Positions 43,483 to 51,774 of a stretch of DNA of 64,000 bases are shown here, piece after piece; position 1 is the stretch's first letter, and each line of letters starts with the position of its first letter. The translations under genes and the position numbers were made by a program. The notes under the pieces were generated by a model. The model searched no databases, was not told the origin of the DNA, and saw only the letters and a program-made list of their open reading frames with translations. Origin of the DNA: Allobaculum mucilyticum (GTDB lineage: Bacteria > Bacillota_I > Bacilli_A > Erysipelotrichales > Erysipelotrichaceae); NCBI RefSeq assembly GCF_022701195.1, contig NZ_CP078089.1:744001-808000 (forward strand), in the 5' to 3' direction.

Positions 43483-44240
43483 GATGACATCTCCATAAAG
43501 ATTTTCTTCTTTTTGCCTGCGGGTTTCGCAGAAGATTCCGTATGATCGCGGTTCATGCGATGCTCGATCAGGTTAAGGATCCATGTAGCGAGCGTCGTCA
43601 GAATCAGATAGATCACAGCGGTATCGAGGTAAATCTCTTTAAAGCGCATGTTGCTTCCTGCAATGGAAGAAGCCTGGAAGAACAGCTCGGTAACCGAGAT
43701 CGCGTTCATCATGCAGGAGTCTTTCAGGTTGACAACGAGCTGGTTGCCAATTGCAGGGAACGTATTTTTGATGGCCTGTGGGAATACAACGCTGACCATC
43801 GCCTGGAAATTGGTCATGCCGACCGCTTTGCAGGCTTCGACCTGTCCAGGATCCACAGACTGGATACCGGAACGGAGAATTTCAGCCATATAGGCGCCGG
43901 TGTTAATCGAGATGATGATAAAACCGGCAGTGATCGGGCTCCAGTTGAGCACCGGTCTGAGCAGATAGTAGATAAAACAGGCCTGGATCATCATTGGCGT
44001 ACCGCGGAAAACCCAGATATACAGGCCGGTCAGCGCCCGGCCGACCTTCTTGAGGGCTTTCATCGCAGGTGAATCGAGCGGATCAATCGGAACAGCCCGG
44101 ATTGCACCAATGACAAGGCCGATCAGGAAGCCGAAGACGGTACCGACGACCGCAAAAGCAATGGTGATTTTCACACCATGCCAGAACATCGGCCAGTTTT
44201 TGAGAAGAGCCTGCCAGGCGTAAGACCAGTCAATTGACAT
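43479..44240 (-). CDS. Amino-acid ABC transporter permease (probable lysine)
   Basis: A 253-residue HisM/GlnP-type permease with about five spans. The start '[31 protein letters not shown]', '[19 protein letters not shown]' and the ATPase-contact loop '[33 protein letters not shown]' are family hallmarks. It is the middle gene of the operon, overlapping the ATPase gene and 19 bp from the binding protein. Confidence 0.92.
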   Translation of the reverse strand: MSIDWSYAWQALLKNWPMFWHGVKITIAFAVVGTVFGFLIGLVIGAIRAVPIDPLDSPAMKALKKVGRALTGLYIWVFRGTPMMIQACFIYYLLRPVLNWSPITAGFIIISINTGAYMAEILRSGIQSVDPGQVEACKAVGMTNFQAMVSVVFPQAIKNTFPAIGNQLVVNLKDSCMMNAISVTELFFQASSIAGSNMRFKEIYLDTAVIYLILTTLATWILNLIEHRMNRDHTESSAKPAGKKKKIFMEMSS

Positions 44241-44259
44241 AACAGATACTCACCTGAAA

Positions 44260-45102
44260 CTAGTCAGCCGTCGGGGCTTCATTAACCGCATCAAGCATGA
44301 TCTGCTCGCGGGTTTCCTGATCGATTTTGTCAAGAGCAGCCTGGATGTCCTTGAAGCTCTGTGTGTCGCGCGTATTGTTTTTCAGACCGATGGATACAGT
44401 CGTATCAACATCAAATCCTTTGCCGTCTTCGAATGTGATGTAAGTCAGATCCGGGTTGGCTTCAGCGATGCCTTTAGCAACAGGCAGCTCGGCGGTGATT
44501 GCTTCAGCTTCGCCAGTCTGCAGAGCAAGGATCAGTTCCGGATAAAATGCTTTTGGCGTTACATGTTCAACACCTTCGATCTGATCGATGATGGTGTCAT
44601 AGTTGGTGTTTTTCTGGCCGATGACTTTGTGTCCGCCGAAGTCCTGGATGTCAGTGAAAGAAGCAACTTCGGAATCTTTCGGAACGATCATGACCATCTG
44701 GCTTTCGTAGTACGGAGTGGTGAAGTCGATTCCTTCTTCACGCTCATCGTTTGCGGTCATGCCGGCAACGATGGCATCGATTTCGCCGGAATCAAGAGCA
44801 GGCTGAAGGCCGTCCCAGCTGATCTTTTTAACGACGAGTTCTTTTCCGAGTTCATCGGCAATTTTCTTGGAAATACGTACATCGTATCCGTCGCAGTATC
44901 CAGCGCCCGAAGGAAGAGCGACACCGTTTTCGCCCTGTTCTGCTGTCTGCCAGTTGAACGGTGCATAGTTGCATTCCATTCCTACGGTGAATGTTCCGCT
45001 TTCATCCGCTGTGCTTGTAGATGCGGTCGATCCGCCGTTGGAAGAACAGCCGGCGAGCATGCATACAGCAAGAGCTGCAGCCGCAAATCTCATTTTTTTC
45101 AT
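44260..45102 (-). CDS. Amino-acid ABC transporter substrate-binding lipoprotein (probable lysine)
   Basis: A 280-residue SBP family 3 lipoprotein. The signal ends in 'LAGC' (Cys19), followed by a Ser/Thr linker. The ligand-binding core has 'VGMECNYAPFNW', 'SGAGYCDGYDVRISKKIADELGKELVVKKISWDGLQPALDSGEIDAI' in family order, and 'ANDEREEGIDFTTPYYESQMV'. The extracellular domain would capture a basic amino acid. Expression is controlled by the lysine riboswitch in its leader, which ties it to lysine import. AAGGAG precedes the ATG. Confidence 0.93.
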   Translation of the reverse strand: MKKMRFAAAALAVCMLAGCSSNGGSTASTSTADESGTFTVGMECNYAPFNWQTAEQGENGVALPSGAGYCDGYDVRISKKIADELGKELVVKKISWDGLQPALDSGEIDAIVAGMTANDEREEGIDFTTPYYESQMVMIVPKDSEVASFTDIQDFGGHKVIGQKNTNYDTIIDQIEGVEHVTPKAFYPELILALQTGEAEAITAELPVAKGIAEANPDLTYITFEDGKGFDVDTTVSIGLKNNTRDTQSFKDIQAALDKIDQETREQIMLDAVNEAPTAD

Positions 45103-45138
45103 AATTTCTTCTCCTTTTTGAAACGAAACGGAACAAGC

Positions 45139-45340
45139 AAAAAAACTGCGGTATCCGCAGTCAAAAAGATGAATGTAAAGATAACACCTCTTCGACCGAA
45201 GGAGTATGACGGGTATTTCCCGGCATCCCAGAAGCAGAACCTGCCGGTCCTGTTTCTTCGGCGGTGATTGCCTTTCCCTTCCTTCGTCGAATGCCTTCTC
45301 TGAAAGGTACTGATCTGCACCGCTGCCTCTATCTTATTTC
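45139..45340 (-). promoter_or_regulatory. Lysine riboswitch with terminator
   Basis: On the minus strand the leader shows the lysine-riboswitch core in order: AAGATAGAGG at the 5' side, CAGTA, GGGAAAGGCAATC...GCCGAAG, CTGGGA..., TACCCGTCATACTC, and GTTATCTT closing P1 (45178-45184 pairs with 45330-45335). It is followed by a perfect 7-bp terminator ACTGCGG/CCGCAGT with six T's (45139-45161), 36 nt before the SBP start. This arrangement switches transcription off when lysine is abundant. Confidence 0.88.
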
Positions 45341-45359
45341 TGTTTCGTAGAATGGTTCA

Positions 45360-45387
45360 ATGCTAACACAGCCCATAAAAGTGTCAA
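45360..45387 (-). promoter_or_regulatory. Promoter of the lysine-transport operon
   Basis: On the minus strand: consensus -35 TTGACA (45382-45387), 16 bp, and TAGCAT (45360-45365). The riboswitch begins about 20 nt downstream. Confidence 0.75.
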
Positions 45388-45709
45388 ATGAAATATCCGC
45401 CTTTTTTCAGGTTATCCTCTTTTCGGAATGAAAGTATCCCGTTTGCATGGGCTTTTCGGGCATGAAAATTCCCTTCAGAAAAAAGAGTGTCCATCCCCGG
45501 ATTTCCTTTTCCTTTGGGCAATTCTGCCATTTTCGAACCAATGTCATTAAGTTAAGGAGGGATAAAAATCGTATACCCTGTTCATGAGCGTTGTCATTTC
45601 TTATATATTTTGCGTCTCAGGCATGACGAAAAGGATGATTTTCTACCTGTTGAAAAAATCATCCTGATGACTTTTCGGTTTTCAAATCTGTCACTTCTTC
45701 TTTCTGGTA

Positions 45710-46996
45710 TCAGCTCTTCCTTCTCTGATCGGAGATATCCTGGCCAGAAGAAGATCTTCCAGTGTACTCAAGCTGATTCTGGCTTTTGAACAGCCACTGT
45801 TGAATCGTTTTGATGATGAATCCGAAATCTGCCTTCTGCTTGTGCTTTTTGGCCTGAGCGATGCGCTTCTGGTGCTGACGAGATCTTTCTACCTTGTTGC
45901 GCAAACGGGAACAAAGATTGTAGAGAGTCATTTTGGCATAGATCTCTGCCTGGACCAGATCAAGCTTCCTTGAATGAGTCCATTCAAGATCGGTGTTTCG
46001 TTTCAGTCCCCTGAAGCCGACTTCAACCTGCCAGCGCAGACGGTAGATCTGCTTGATGTCCTCGGTCCCAAACTCAGCTTCCGACAGATTGGTGCAGACG
46101 GTAATGAATGATTCATTCCCTTCGCAGGCAGCTTTGAACCTCACAACCCTGATATTTAAAGGGAGTTCAGTCGTTTGACCGTCAAATTCAGGCTGCTTCC
46201 TGTACGAAGAGATGTACTTATAGACATCCCAATGGTCTTTGACATGCCTGTTGTTTTTACTGGTCAGAATCACATTGAAAGGAATGTCATACTCTTCTGA
46301 CTCGGGAGTCTTATAGTACTTGAGAATGCTTGTAGATGATGTCTCGTCTTTGATACGTATGACAAAAGGGACATGTTCCTTCTGCAGGCGATAGAAAGAC
46401 ATAAGAGCTTCGTATCCCCGATCAGCGATGAAGATGGCTTTCTGAAATGAAGAACGCTGAGCGAGTTCAAGAAGAGCTGAATCTTCATTCTTCTCAGAGC
46501 CGGGTTGAAGCAGCGCGTCAGTAAAGACGGAGTTGAGGGCGTCGAATTCGGCATTCAAATGAACAAAGTGCCTCTTCTTGCCTTTTTTAGCGCCATAGGT
46601 GATGTCATTGTCCTGTTCAGGAAGAACTTGAATCTCGCTTCCATCTACAGCGAGGAGGCGATAACCCTTGAAGGTTTTAACATCAGAGCTGGAAGTTGCC
46701 TTGTTAAACCGATTGAAGACGTTTTTATAAAGTGAAGAGTTGATTTTGGAACGGGCCTGAGACACAGCAGAGGCTGAAACAGATGATCCGCCCTTAAACA
46801 GGATCCAGGGAAAGGAAGCAGCGAGGGATTCCTCTGTCAGCTGAAACGGAAGAAGGACAAGCTCATGCAGGTCAATCTGCCGCTTACGGGTGAAGGCGGA
46901 CTGAGAAGTAAAATTGGCAGGGTTCGCCGTTTCTGAGCTGATGATATTGAGGAAGGTGTTTCTGAAGAAAGAACATTCTTTGGCGATAGCAGTCAT
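45710..46996 (-). pseudogene. IS4-family transposase, type b, C-terminal frameshift
   Basis: Through residue about 407 it matches the intact 436-residue copy, apart from a single-residue deletion in 'YGASKKGKKR' (here 'YGAKKGKKR'). A run of six A's in the coding strand is reduced to four, which shifts the frame after 'QQWLF'. The protein now ends 'KSQNQLEYTGRSSSGQDISDQRRKS' in place of the conserved basic tail, here 428 residues. All catalytic residues remain, so activity is uncertain. The intact copy elsewhere in the window could act on it in trans. Confidence 0.8.
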
Positions 46997-47122
46997 AGGG
47001 AAAACTCCTTTAAGTTCTCCCCATCGGCTGCGAAGCAGCCGCGCGGCGGCAGAAATTTGTCAATAGATTTTTAGAAAAAAGTGAAAAAACTCGAATCATT
47101 CGAGATTTGACTTGAAGAGTAG

Positions 47123-47160
47123 AAAAAAGACCACATCACTGCTTAACGCTGATGTGGTCT
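47123..47160 (-). terminator. Insulating terminator inside IS type b, copy 2
   Basis: The same perfect 11-bp stem and six T's as in copy 1 (47128-47138 with 47150-47160). One loop base differs from copy 1 (C for T). Confidence 0.8.
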
Positions 47161-47198
47161 GAGAAATCTTAACTTAATGACATTGATTTTCGAACATA

Positions 47199-47238
47199 CA
47201 AAAAGACCGGGGCTTCTGAATTTCAAAGCCTCCGGTCT
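47199..47238 (-). terminator. Terminator after the GH25 gene
   Basis: AGACCGG pairs with CCGGTCT (47204-47210 with 47232-47238), with an inner GGCTT/AAGCC pairing. Four or more T's follow on the minus strand. The IS target duplication starts within a few bases beyond it. Confidence 0.8.
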
Positions 47239-47301
47239 GCTTTATGTGATCTTTCCGAAATATTTCTGTATTCTCTGGTCCGTCTTCTGCTCTTTGCTTT
47301 T

Positions 47302-49008
47302 CTAGCGTTCGAGCATCTGTACTTTCCGGAAGGTCGGACGCATCTTCCGGTTCGTTTTGCCCAGCGTTTTAAAGGCGCTGACCTGCTCGTTTACATCAAA
47401 GAATCTGGCTTCTGGCTGATCGTCTTTTTCCTCATCTGAGGATTCTTCAGAAGAAGAATCTGACGTGTTTTCGGACGATGTGTCTTCCGGGCTGTCCGCT
47501 GTATCTGAACTGTCTGAGGACTCTTCACTGTCGGGATCAGAGGGTTTGTCCGGCAGAGTCGGCTCTTCACTTGAAGAGTCTTCAGAGTCGGAAGGTTTCT
47601 GCGAATCGGACGGCTTTTCAGAGTCAGATGGCTTTTCTGAATCATCCGGTTTATCCGGTTCTACAGGCGTCCCTGTGCCTTCGATGTCGCCATACCAGGC
47701 AACGCCCTCAAGGCTCCAGCCGTTCTCGCCCAGGAATTCCCACTCGCTTTTATCTGAGGTGAAGTGGTGCGCACCGGACTGTGCATTCGGGTTATAGGCA
47801 CGGTAAACCGGCTGCGCTTTTTTCACGTCGGAATACCAGCCGACACCTTCATAAGTCCAGCCAACACGGACGAGTTCATCCTTCTCGTTTTCATCAAGGG
47901 TGTAGTGGTGATCACCGGCATTCGGATTGTAGAGACGGTAAACAGGATAGCCGTTTTTGACATAGTTCCAGGCGGTACCTTCATAATCCCAGCCGTGCGA
48001 AGAAAGGTATTTGCTTTCAGTGTTGTCAGATGTGTAGAAATGCTCGCCGGAATTCGGGTTGTACAGTCGGTGCATGACTTTGTTTGTCGCACCGGGCTGG
48101 CACAGCTTTTTCCAGTCGTCTTTCGTTCCGAAGAACTTGTTCAGATCCAGTCTGCCCTCATAGCCTTCAAGTTTTCCGTTGGACGAATACTGGTGCATGT
48201 AATACTGACGGAATGCGCCCGTTCCCAGACTGTCTGTCCAGGTCCGTTTAGCATAGCCCTGAAGTTCAGGGTTCTTTCCGTAGTTGGCAATCCAGAGCGG
48301 GCAGCCCTGTTTTGCGACTTCAGTCCAGTCGAGCGCACGGGCAAAGTAGCTGCTCGTATAAATCATGATCGTCACGCCGGACAGATTGTAATAGGCCTGG
48401 ACAAACCGGAGCGCCCATTCAGTTCCGTTTTTGAGCAGTTCCGGATCTTCATAATCCAGGATTGGAATGCCTTCTCCAAGATACGGGTAAGTCTGTTTAT
48501 AGAACCAGTACGCTTCTTTTTCCGGGGTGCTTTCGTAGCCTTTATCATTCGCATAGTGATAGAAGCCAAACAGTCTTCCCGAAGAAAGAACTTCCTTTGC
48601 ATAGCGGTCAAAAGATTTATCTTTGAAGCCGTCTCCGCCTGTCGCCTTGCAGATTACGAAATCCGCGTCAATCTGGCTTAAGTCGATTCCGGCTTGCCAG
48701 TTGGAAATATCAATGCCGTCAAGCTCTGTATTGCTTTTGCGGCGGTTATCCGTTGCACCATCGGGAATATCATCATCGACTGCAGCTGTAATGATTCCCG
48801 TCTCGGTCGCCCATTCGGTTTCTGCACTTTCATCAATCGCCGGTACGTCTTCTTCGATCCGTTCAGCATTCGGATCTTCAAACGGTACGCCATCTTCTGC
48901 AAGTACAGAGGTAACCGGCAGCAGAGTAAGACTCAGCGAGCAGGCAGTGAGCAGTGCAGCAGCTTTGCGAAACCCCTGGCGGGATCGTCTGTTGTCTGAT
49001 TTGCGCAT
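47302..49008 (-). CDS. Secreted GH25 lysozyme with GEHFYT repeats
   Basis: A 568-residue secreted muramidase. The signal peptide covers about 1-38. A GH25 domain (about 95-310) has 'DGIDISNWQAGIDL' and the acid pair in 'PILDYEDPE' (near 185-187), plus 'TIMIYTSSYFA' and 'PLWIANYG'. Three GEHFYT repeats follow (about 318-455: 'LYNPNSGEHFYT', 'YRLYNPNAGDHHYT', 'YNPNAQSGAHHFT'). A tail of Ser/Asp/Pro/Glu repeats ('SEKPSDSEKPSDSQKPSD') and a conserved-looking ~45-residue end complete it. It would cut the peptidoglycan glycan chain, with the repeats as probable wall-binding modules. ATG 49008 with AAAGGAG upstream is clear. Confidence 0.9.
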   Translation of the reverse strand: MRKSDNRRSRQGFRKAAALLTACSLSLTLLPVTSVLAEDGVPFEDPNAERIEEDVPAIDESAETEWATETGIITAAVDDDIPDGATDNRRKSNTELDGIDISNWQAGIDLSQIDADFVICKATGGDGFKDKSFDRYAKEVLSSGRLFGFYHYANDKGYESTPEKEAYWFYKQTYPYLGEGIPILDYEDPELLKNGTEWALRFVQAYYNLSGVTIMIYTSSYFARALDWTEVAKQGCPLWIANYGKNPELQGYAKRTWTDSLGTGAFRQYYMHQYSSNGKLEGYEGRLDLNKFFGTKDDWKKLCQPGATNKVMHRLYNPNSGEHFYTSDNTESKYLSSHGWDYEGTAWNYVKNGYPVYRLYNPNAGDHHYTLDENEKDELVRVGWTYEGVGWYSDVKKAQPVYRAYNPNAQSGAHHFTSDKSEWEFLGENGWSLEGVAWYGDIEGTGTPVEPDKPDDSEKPSDSEKPSDSQKPSDSEDSSSEEPTLPDKPSDPDSEESSDSSDTADSPEDTSSENTSDSSSEESSDEEKDDQPEARFFDVNEQVSAFKTLGKTNRKMRPTFRKVQMLER

Positions 49009-49425
49009 GAGATTCTCCTTTCTCTTCTCTATTTTTCTGTATCTGTTTTTCAGTTTTATGAGTGCCATCCAGCATGACGGCTGTTCGCATTTTCTCTTCC
49101 AGGAGACTCTGTCCTCACAGTGAATTTGCATGTGAACTCTCCCGCGAACGCTCTGGAATCTGTATAGACAGTCCCGTCCGTATCAGGCTTTAGAAACAGT
49201 CGTCAGTTTTAAAACTGGCAGCAGCAGATTTTATTCTAACAAAATCAGACTCTCTGATCAGTCAGGCCGGAAGAATCCGCACAGATCACACAGTTTTCTG
49301 ATGCTCTTTTTCCTCTTCTGCCGCATTTTCAGCAAAAAAATGAAACAGTAAATACCGATAAACAGATATATGTAACGAGATAATAAAAAATCTGAAACCG
49401 ATAACATCCACGACAACGCAGACAC
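49009..49425. other. Intergenic region upstream of the GH25 gene
   Basis: It holds the leader and promoter region of the GH25 gene. A minus-strand AATAAAAT near 49235 is the best -10-like sequence, without a clear -35. It is A/T-rich toward 49380. No gene or known RNA was seen. Confidence 0.4.
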
Positions 49426-49481
49426 AAAAAAAGGGACCGTCGCAGCTCCGGTTTCTGTACCGGTCTGCAGACAGTCCCTTT
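49426..49481 (-). terminator. Terminator after the zinc-ribbon/GYF protein
   Basis: AAAGGGAC pairs with GGTCCCTTT, with an inner ACCGGT/ACCGG hairpin and TGCAG/CTGC pairing. Seven T's follow on the minus strand. Confidence 0.8.
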
Positions 49482-49516
49482 AATTTTCGTGTCAGAGTTT
49501 GAAATTTACTTTGTGA

Positions 49517-50464
49517 TTAATGGAAAGCGGTGTTGTTCTGACGTCCGTCACCGATCAGCTCATTGAGCTGGCTCTGCGCGATCATCATTGCGGCAACCGA
49601 AGTGAATGCGCCAAGGATGGCCAGAACGGTCGAGGAATCCGACTGTTTGCGATCCGAAGCCTGATACAGGCGTCCGCCGATTGTCCAGAAGTAAAGCGGA
49701 GAATAAATGCCGCAGGTGAACATCAGAAGAAGAAGAGCAACGATTGGTGTCGGGCCTTCTTTCAGACCTTTCTGGCGGCAGAGCGTATTGACGTCTTCTG
49801 TGAGCTGGTAGTACCAGAACAGCGAGAAGATACCGCAGGTTACGATCGAGAGAATGACATACAGAGCCACGCTGCGCTGGCTGAGCGGGGAGAAATTCAT
49901 TGCGACGTTCTGGCTGATTGCCGACGCGGTATTGCCCATTGCAGCACCTGCCTGTGAACGCGGCAGGTAGCCGGCAAGCTGCGTATCCGCAAGACGGAGC
50001 CAGTCTGCGAAGCCTTCTTTCCAGACCAGAGAATCGGCATTCAGTTCGCCTTTGGCGATCAGATCGCCCATGACCGATTCGGAGTAGGGACCGAAGGAAT
50101 GGCCGTTAATGGCATAGAACCAGACCTGGGAAGCATCTGTGGAAGCAGAGCCTTTGTCTGTGTCGAGTACAATCTGGGAGCTGCCGGAATTCGAAGAATT
50201 ATTCGAGTAGAAGCTTGTGTTGCGCATGGGAGTCCATTCGCTCATTCCCTGAGTCCAGATATAGGTATCCGGCGTAACGGTTCCGGCAGAAATCAGCTGA
50301 GTGAAGGCAGCAACATCATACGGGCCTTTCGACTGGCCGTTGTCAACGTAATACCAGGATTCAGATGATCCGTTTGCGGATGCGTCTGTGAGTTCAGCAC
50401 CGCATACGTTGCAGTAACGTAAGTCGTCACTGGCCGTTGCGCCGCAGTTTGGGCATTTTTTCAT
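49517..50464 (-). CDS. Zinc-ribbon, double GYF_2 and DUF4234 membrane protein
   Basis: A 315-residue protein. The zinc ribbon at the start is 'CPNCGATASDDLRYCNVCGAEL' (two CxxC pairs; given here as a motif span 4-25). Two GYF_2 domains follow (about 36-85: 'WYYVDNGQSKGPYDVAAFTQLISAG'; about 115-165: 'WFYAINGHSFGPYSESVMGDLIAKG'). Three spans at about 195-295 match DUF4234 ('SVALYVILSIVTCGIFSLFWYYQ'). The domain set is common in Firmicutes but has no assigned function; GYF folds usually bind proline-rich peptides. AAAGGAG precedes the ATG. A single gene with its own terminator. Confidence 0.8.
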   Translation of the reverse strand: MKKCPNCGATASDDLRYCNVCGAELTDASANGSSESWYYVDNGQSKGPYDVAAFTQLISAGTVTPDTYIWTQGMSEWTPMRNTSFYSNNSSNSGSSQIVLDTDKGSASTDASQVWFYAINGHSFGPYSESVMGDLIAKGELNADSLVWKEGFADWLRLADTQLAGYLPRSQAGAAMGNTASAISQNVAMNFSPLSQRSVALYVILSIVTCGIFSLFWYYQLTEDVNTLCRQKGLKEGPTPIVALLLLMFTCGIYSPLYFWTIGGRLYQASDRKQSDSSTVLAILGAFTSVAAMMIAQSQLNELIGDGRQNNTAFH

Positions 50465-50635
50465 GATAAAAATTATCTCCTTTCAGGTTCTTGATTCAGG
50501 ATAAACTGATTGAATCACACAAAAGTGAAAAAACTCTTAATACGAAAAGCGTTTTTGTCAAAACAGTACGCATATATTCTCACACTCAGCATCTCTTACG
50601 GAATGGGCGCCCGGCAGATTCTTCGCACTCTATCG

Positions 50636-50664
50636 TTTTCAGAGGATTTTTGGACTGATATAGT
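50636..50664 (+). promoter_or_regulatory. Promoter with -10 box 6 nt before the ATG
   Basis: TTTTCA (50636-50641), a 17-bp spacer and TATAGT (50659-50664), then 6 nt (GATTAC) and ATG at 50671. There is no ribosome site in the gap. Confidence 0.55.
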
Positions 50665-50670
50665 GATTAC

Positions 50671-51774
50671 ATGCAAGAAATTCACACCATTCTGATCGGG
50701 CTTGAAAACACCCTGCTGAACCAGTTCGGCGACATTCCTCCGGCAACCATGTCGGTCCTGCAGGATCTCCATTCCAAAGGCGTTCTGCTGGCACTGACGT
50801 CCACGCGCAGCGCTGACTGGGTCATCCGCTTTCTGAAAAGAAAGCGAATCGATGATCTGTTTTCGTTTATTCTGGCAGCCGGGGGCGGTCAGTACGTCAG
50901 TCTTACAGGCGATGGCATCCGCGATCTTGCCTGGTTTACAAAGGATCAGGCTTCCAAGCTGATTGAAAAAGCGATCCACCGCGAAAACAGCTCTCTGCCT
51001 GCACTCGAACATTATCCCGTTACCTACGCTCTGGATACCGGCAGCCGGTATGTCTATGAGCGCCCTGGCTATTATTCGTTTTTCTATGGGCTCTGCGACC
51101 ATACACTCAAGCCGGACTTTCACGGCATGGATTCAATTTCCGATGACATCCCCATACGCCGGATCTTTCTGCTCGGTTCAAGACCGATTCTGACAACCAT
51201 TCAGGATTCACAGGTTCTTGAAACCATCCCGAAGCAGAGACCGTTTAAAAGCGCGCTGATGCTTTTCCCGCCAGAAGCCTCTTATCTTAAAGCTCTGGAG
51301 ATCGCTAAAGCCGAATTTCATCTGGATGAACCCTCCATCATGACCTTTGGCAGCACCGATCTGGATGCGCCGCTGATCGGGGCAACCTGGGGCATCGCCA
51401 TGAAAAACAGTTCGCCAGAAGCCAAAGAAAAAGCAAGACGGATTACCAAATACAATTCCGGACAGAACGGCATCGCCTATATGATCAACGTTCTGCTCAT
51501 GGAAAAGACCTGCGTCTTCCGCTCCCCGCAGAAAGCAAAGGAAAAGGCGGAAGCCGCAGAAGAAAAAAACACGAACCTGGCTTCCGTCGTTTCAAAATCG
51601 AAGAAAGATTCGAAAAAGAAAAAAGCAGCCAAAGCTCAGCCATCACAAGCAGCACCCAGAGAGAATTCGCATTCTCTTAAAGCAGCCCCAGAGCGCAAAA
51701 GGCTCTCGCGGGTTGCCAGACAGAAACAGCTGCTGGAAGAACAGAATGCAAAAGCGGGGGCATACGATGAATAG
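50671..51774 (+). CDS. HAD-like protein with degenerate catalytic motifs and Lys-rich tail
   Basis: A 367-residue protein with the fold outline of a Cof-type HAD phosphatase. The nucleophile motif DxDGTL is replaced by 'IGLENTLLN', and the late GDxxND motif by 'FGSTDLDAPLIG'. 'LALTSTRS' resembles motif II. Both metal aspartates appear lost, so it is probably not a phosphatase. The last ~80 residues are Lys/Ala-rich and disordered. The gene starts from a promoter 6 nt before the ATG (likely leaderless) and overlaps the downstream PP2C-like gene by 8 bp, so the two are co-translated and probably work together. Confidence 0.7.
   Translation: MQEIHTILIGLENTLLNQFGDIPPATMSVLQDLHSKGVLLALTSTRSADWVIRFLKRKRIDDLFSFILAAGGGQYVSLTGDGIRDLAWFTKDQASKLIEKAIHRENSSLPALEHYPVTYALDTGSRYVYERPGYYSFFYGLCDHTLKPDFHGMDSISDDIPIRRIFLLGSRPILTTIQDSQVLETIPKQRPFKSALMLFPPEASYLKALEIAKAEFHLDEPSIMTFGSTDLDAPLIGATWGIAMKNSSPEAKEKARRITKYNSGQNGIAYMINVLLMEKTCVFRSPQKAKEKAEAAEEKNTNLASVVSKSKKDSKKKKAAKAQPSQAAPRENSHSLKAAPERKRLSRVARQKQLLEEQNAKAGAYDE

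Larger units (their letters stand above)
45539..47185 (-). mobile_element. IS4-family element, type b, copy 2 (frameshifted transposase)
   Basis: A 1647-bp insertion with CAATGTCATTAAGTT ends and a perfect 10-bp target duplication ATTTTCGAAC (45529-45538 and 47186-47195). It is almost identical to copy 1 (21546-23195). Relative to that copy it lacks 3 nt in the middle, lacks 2 nt in an A-run near the transposase end, and has 2 extra nt (an AT repeat) beyond the stop. It sits between the terminator of the GH25 gene and the lysine-operon promoter, so it breaks no gene. Confidence 0.93.
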
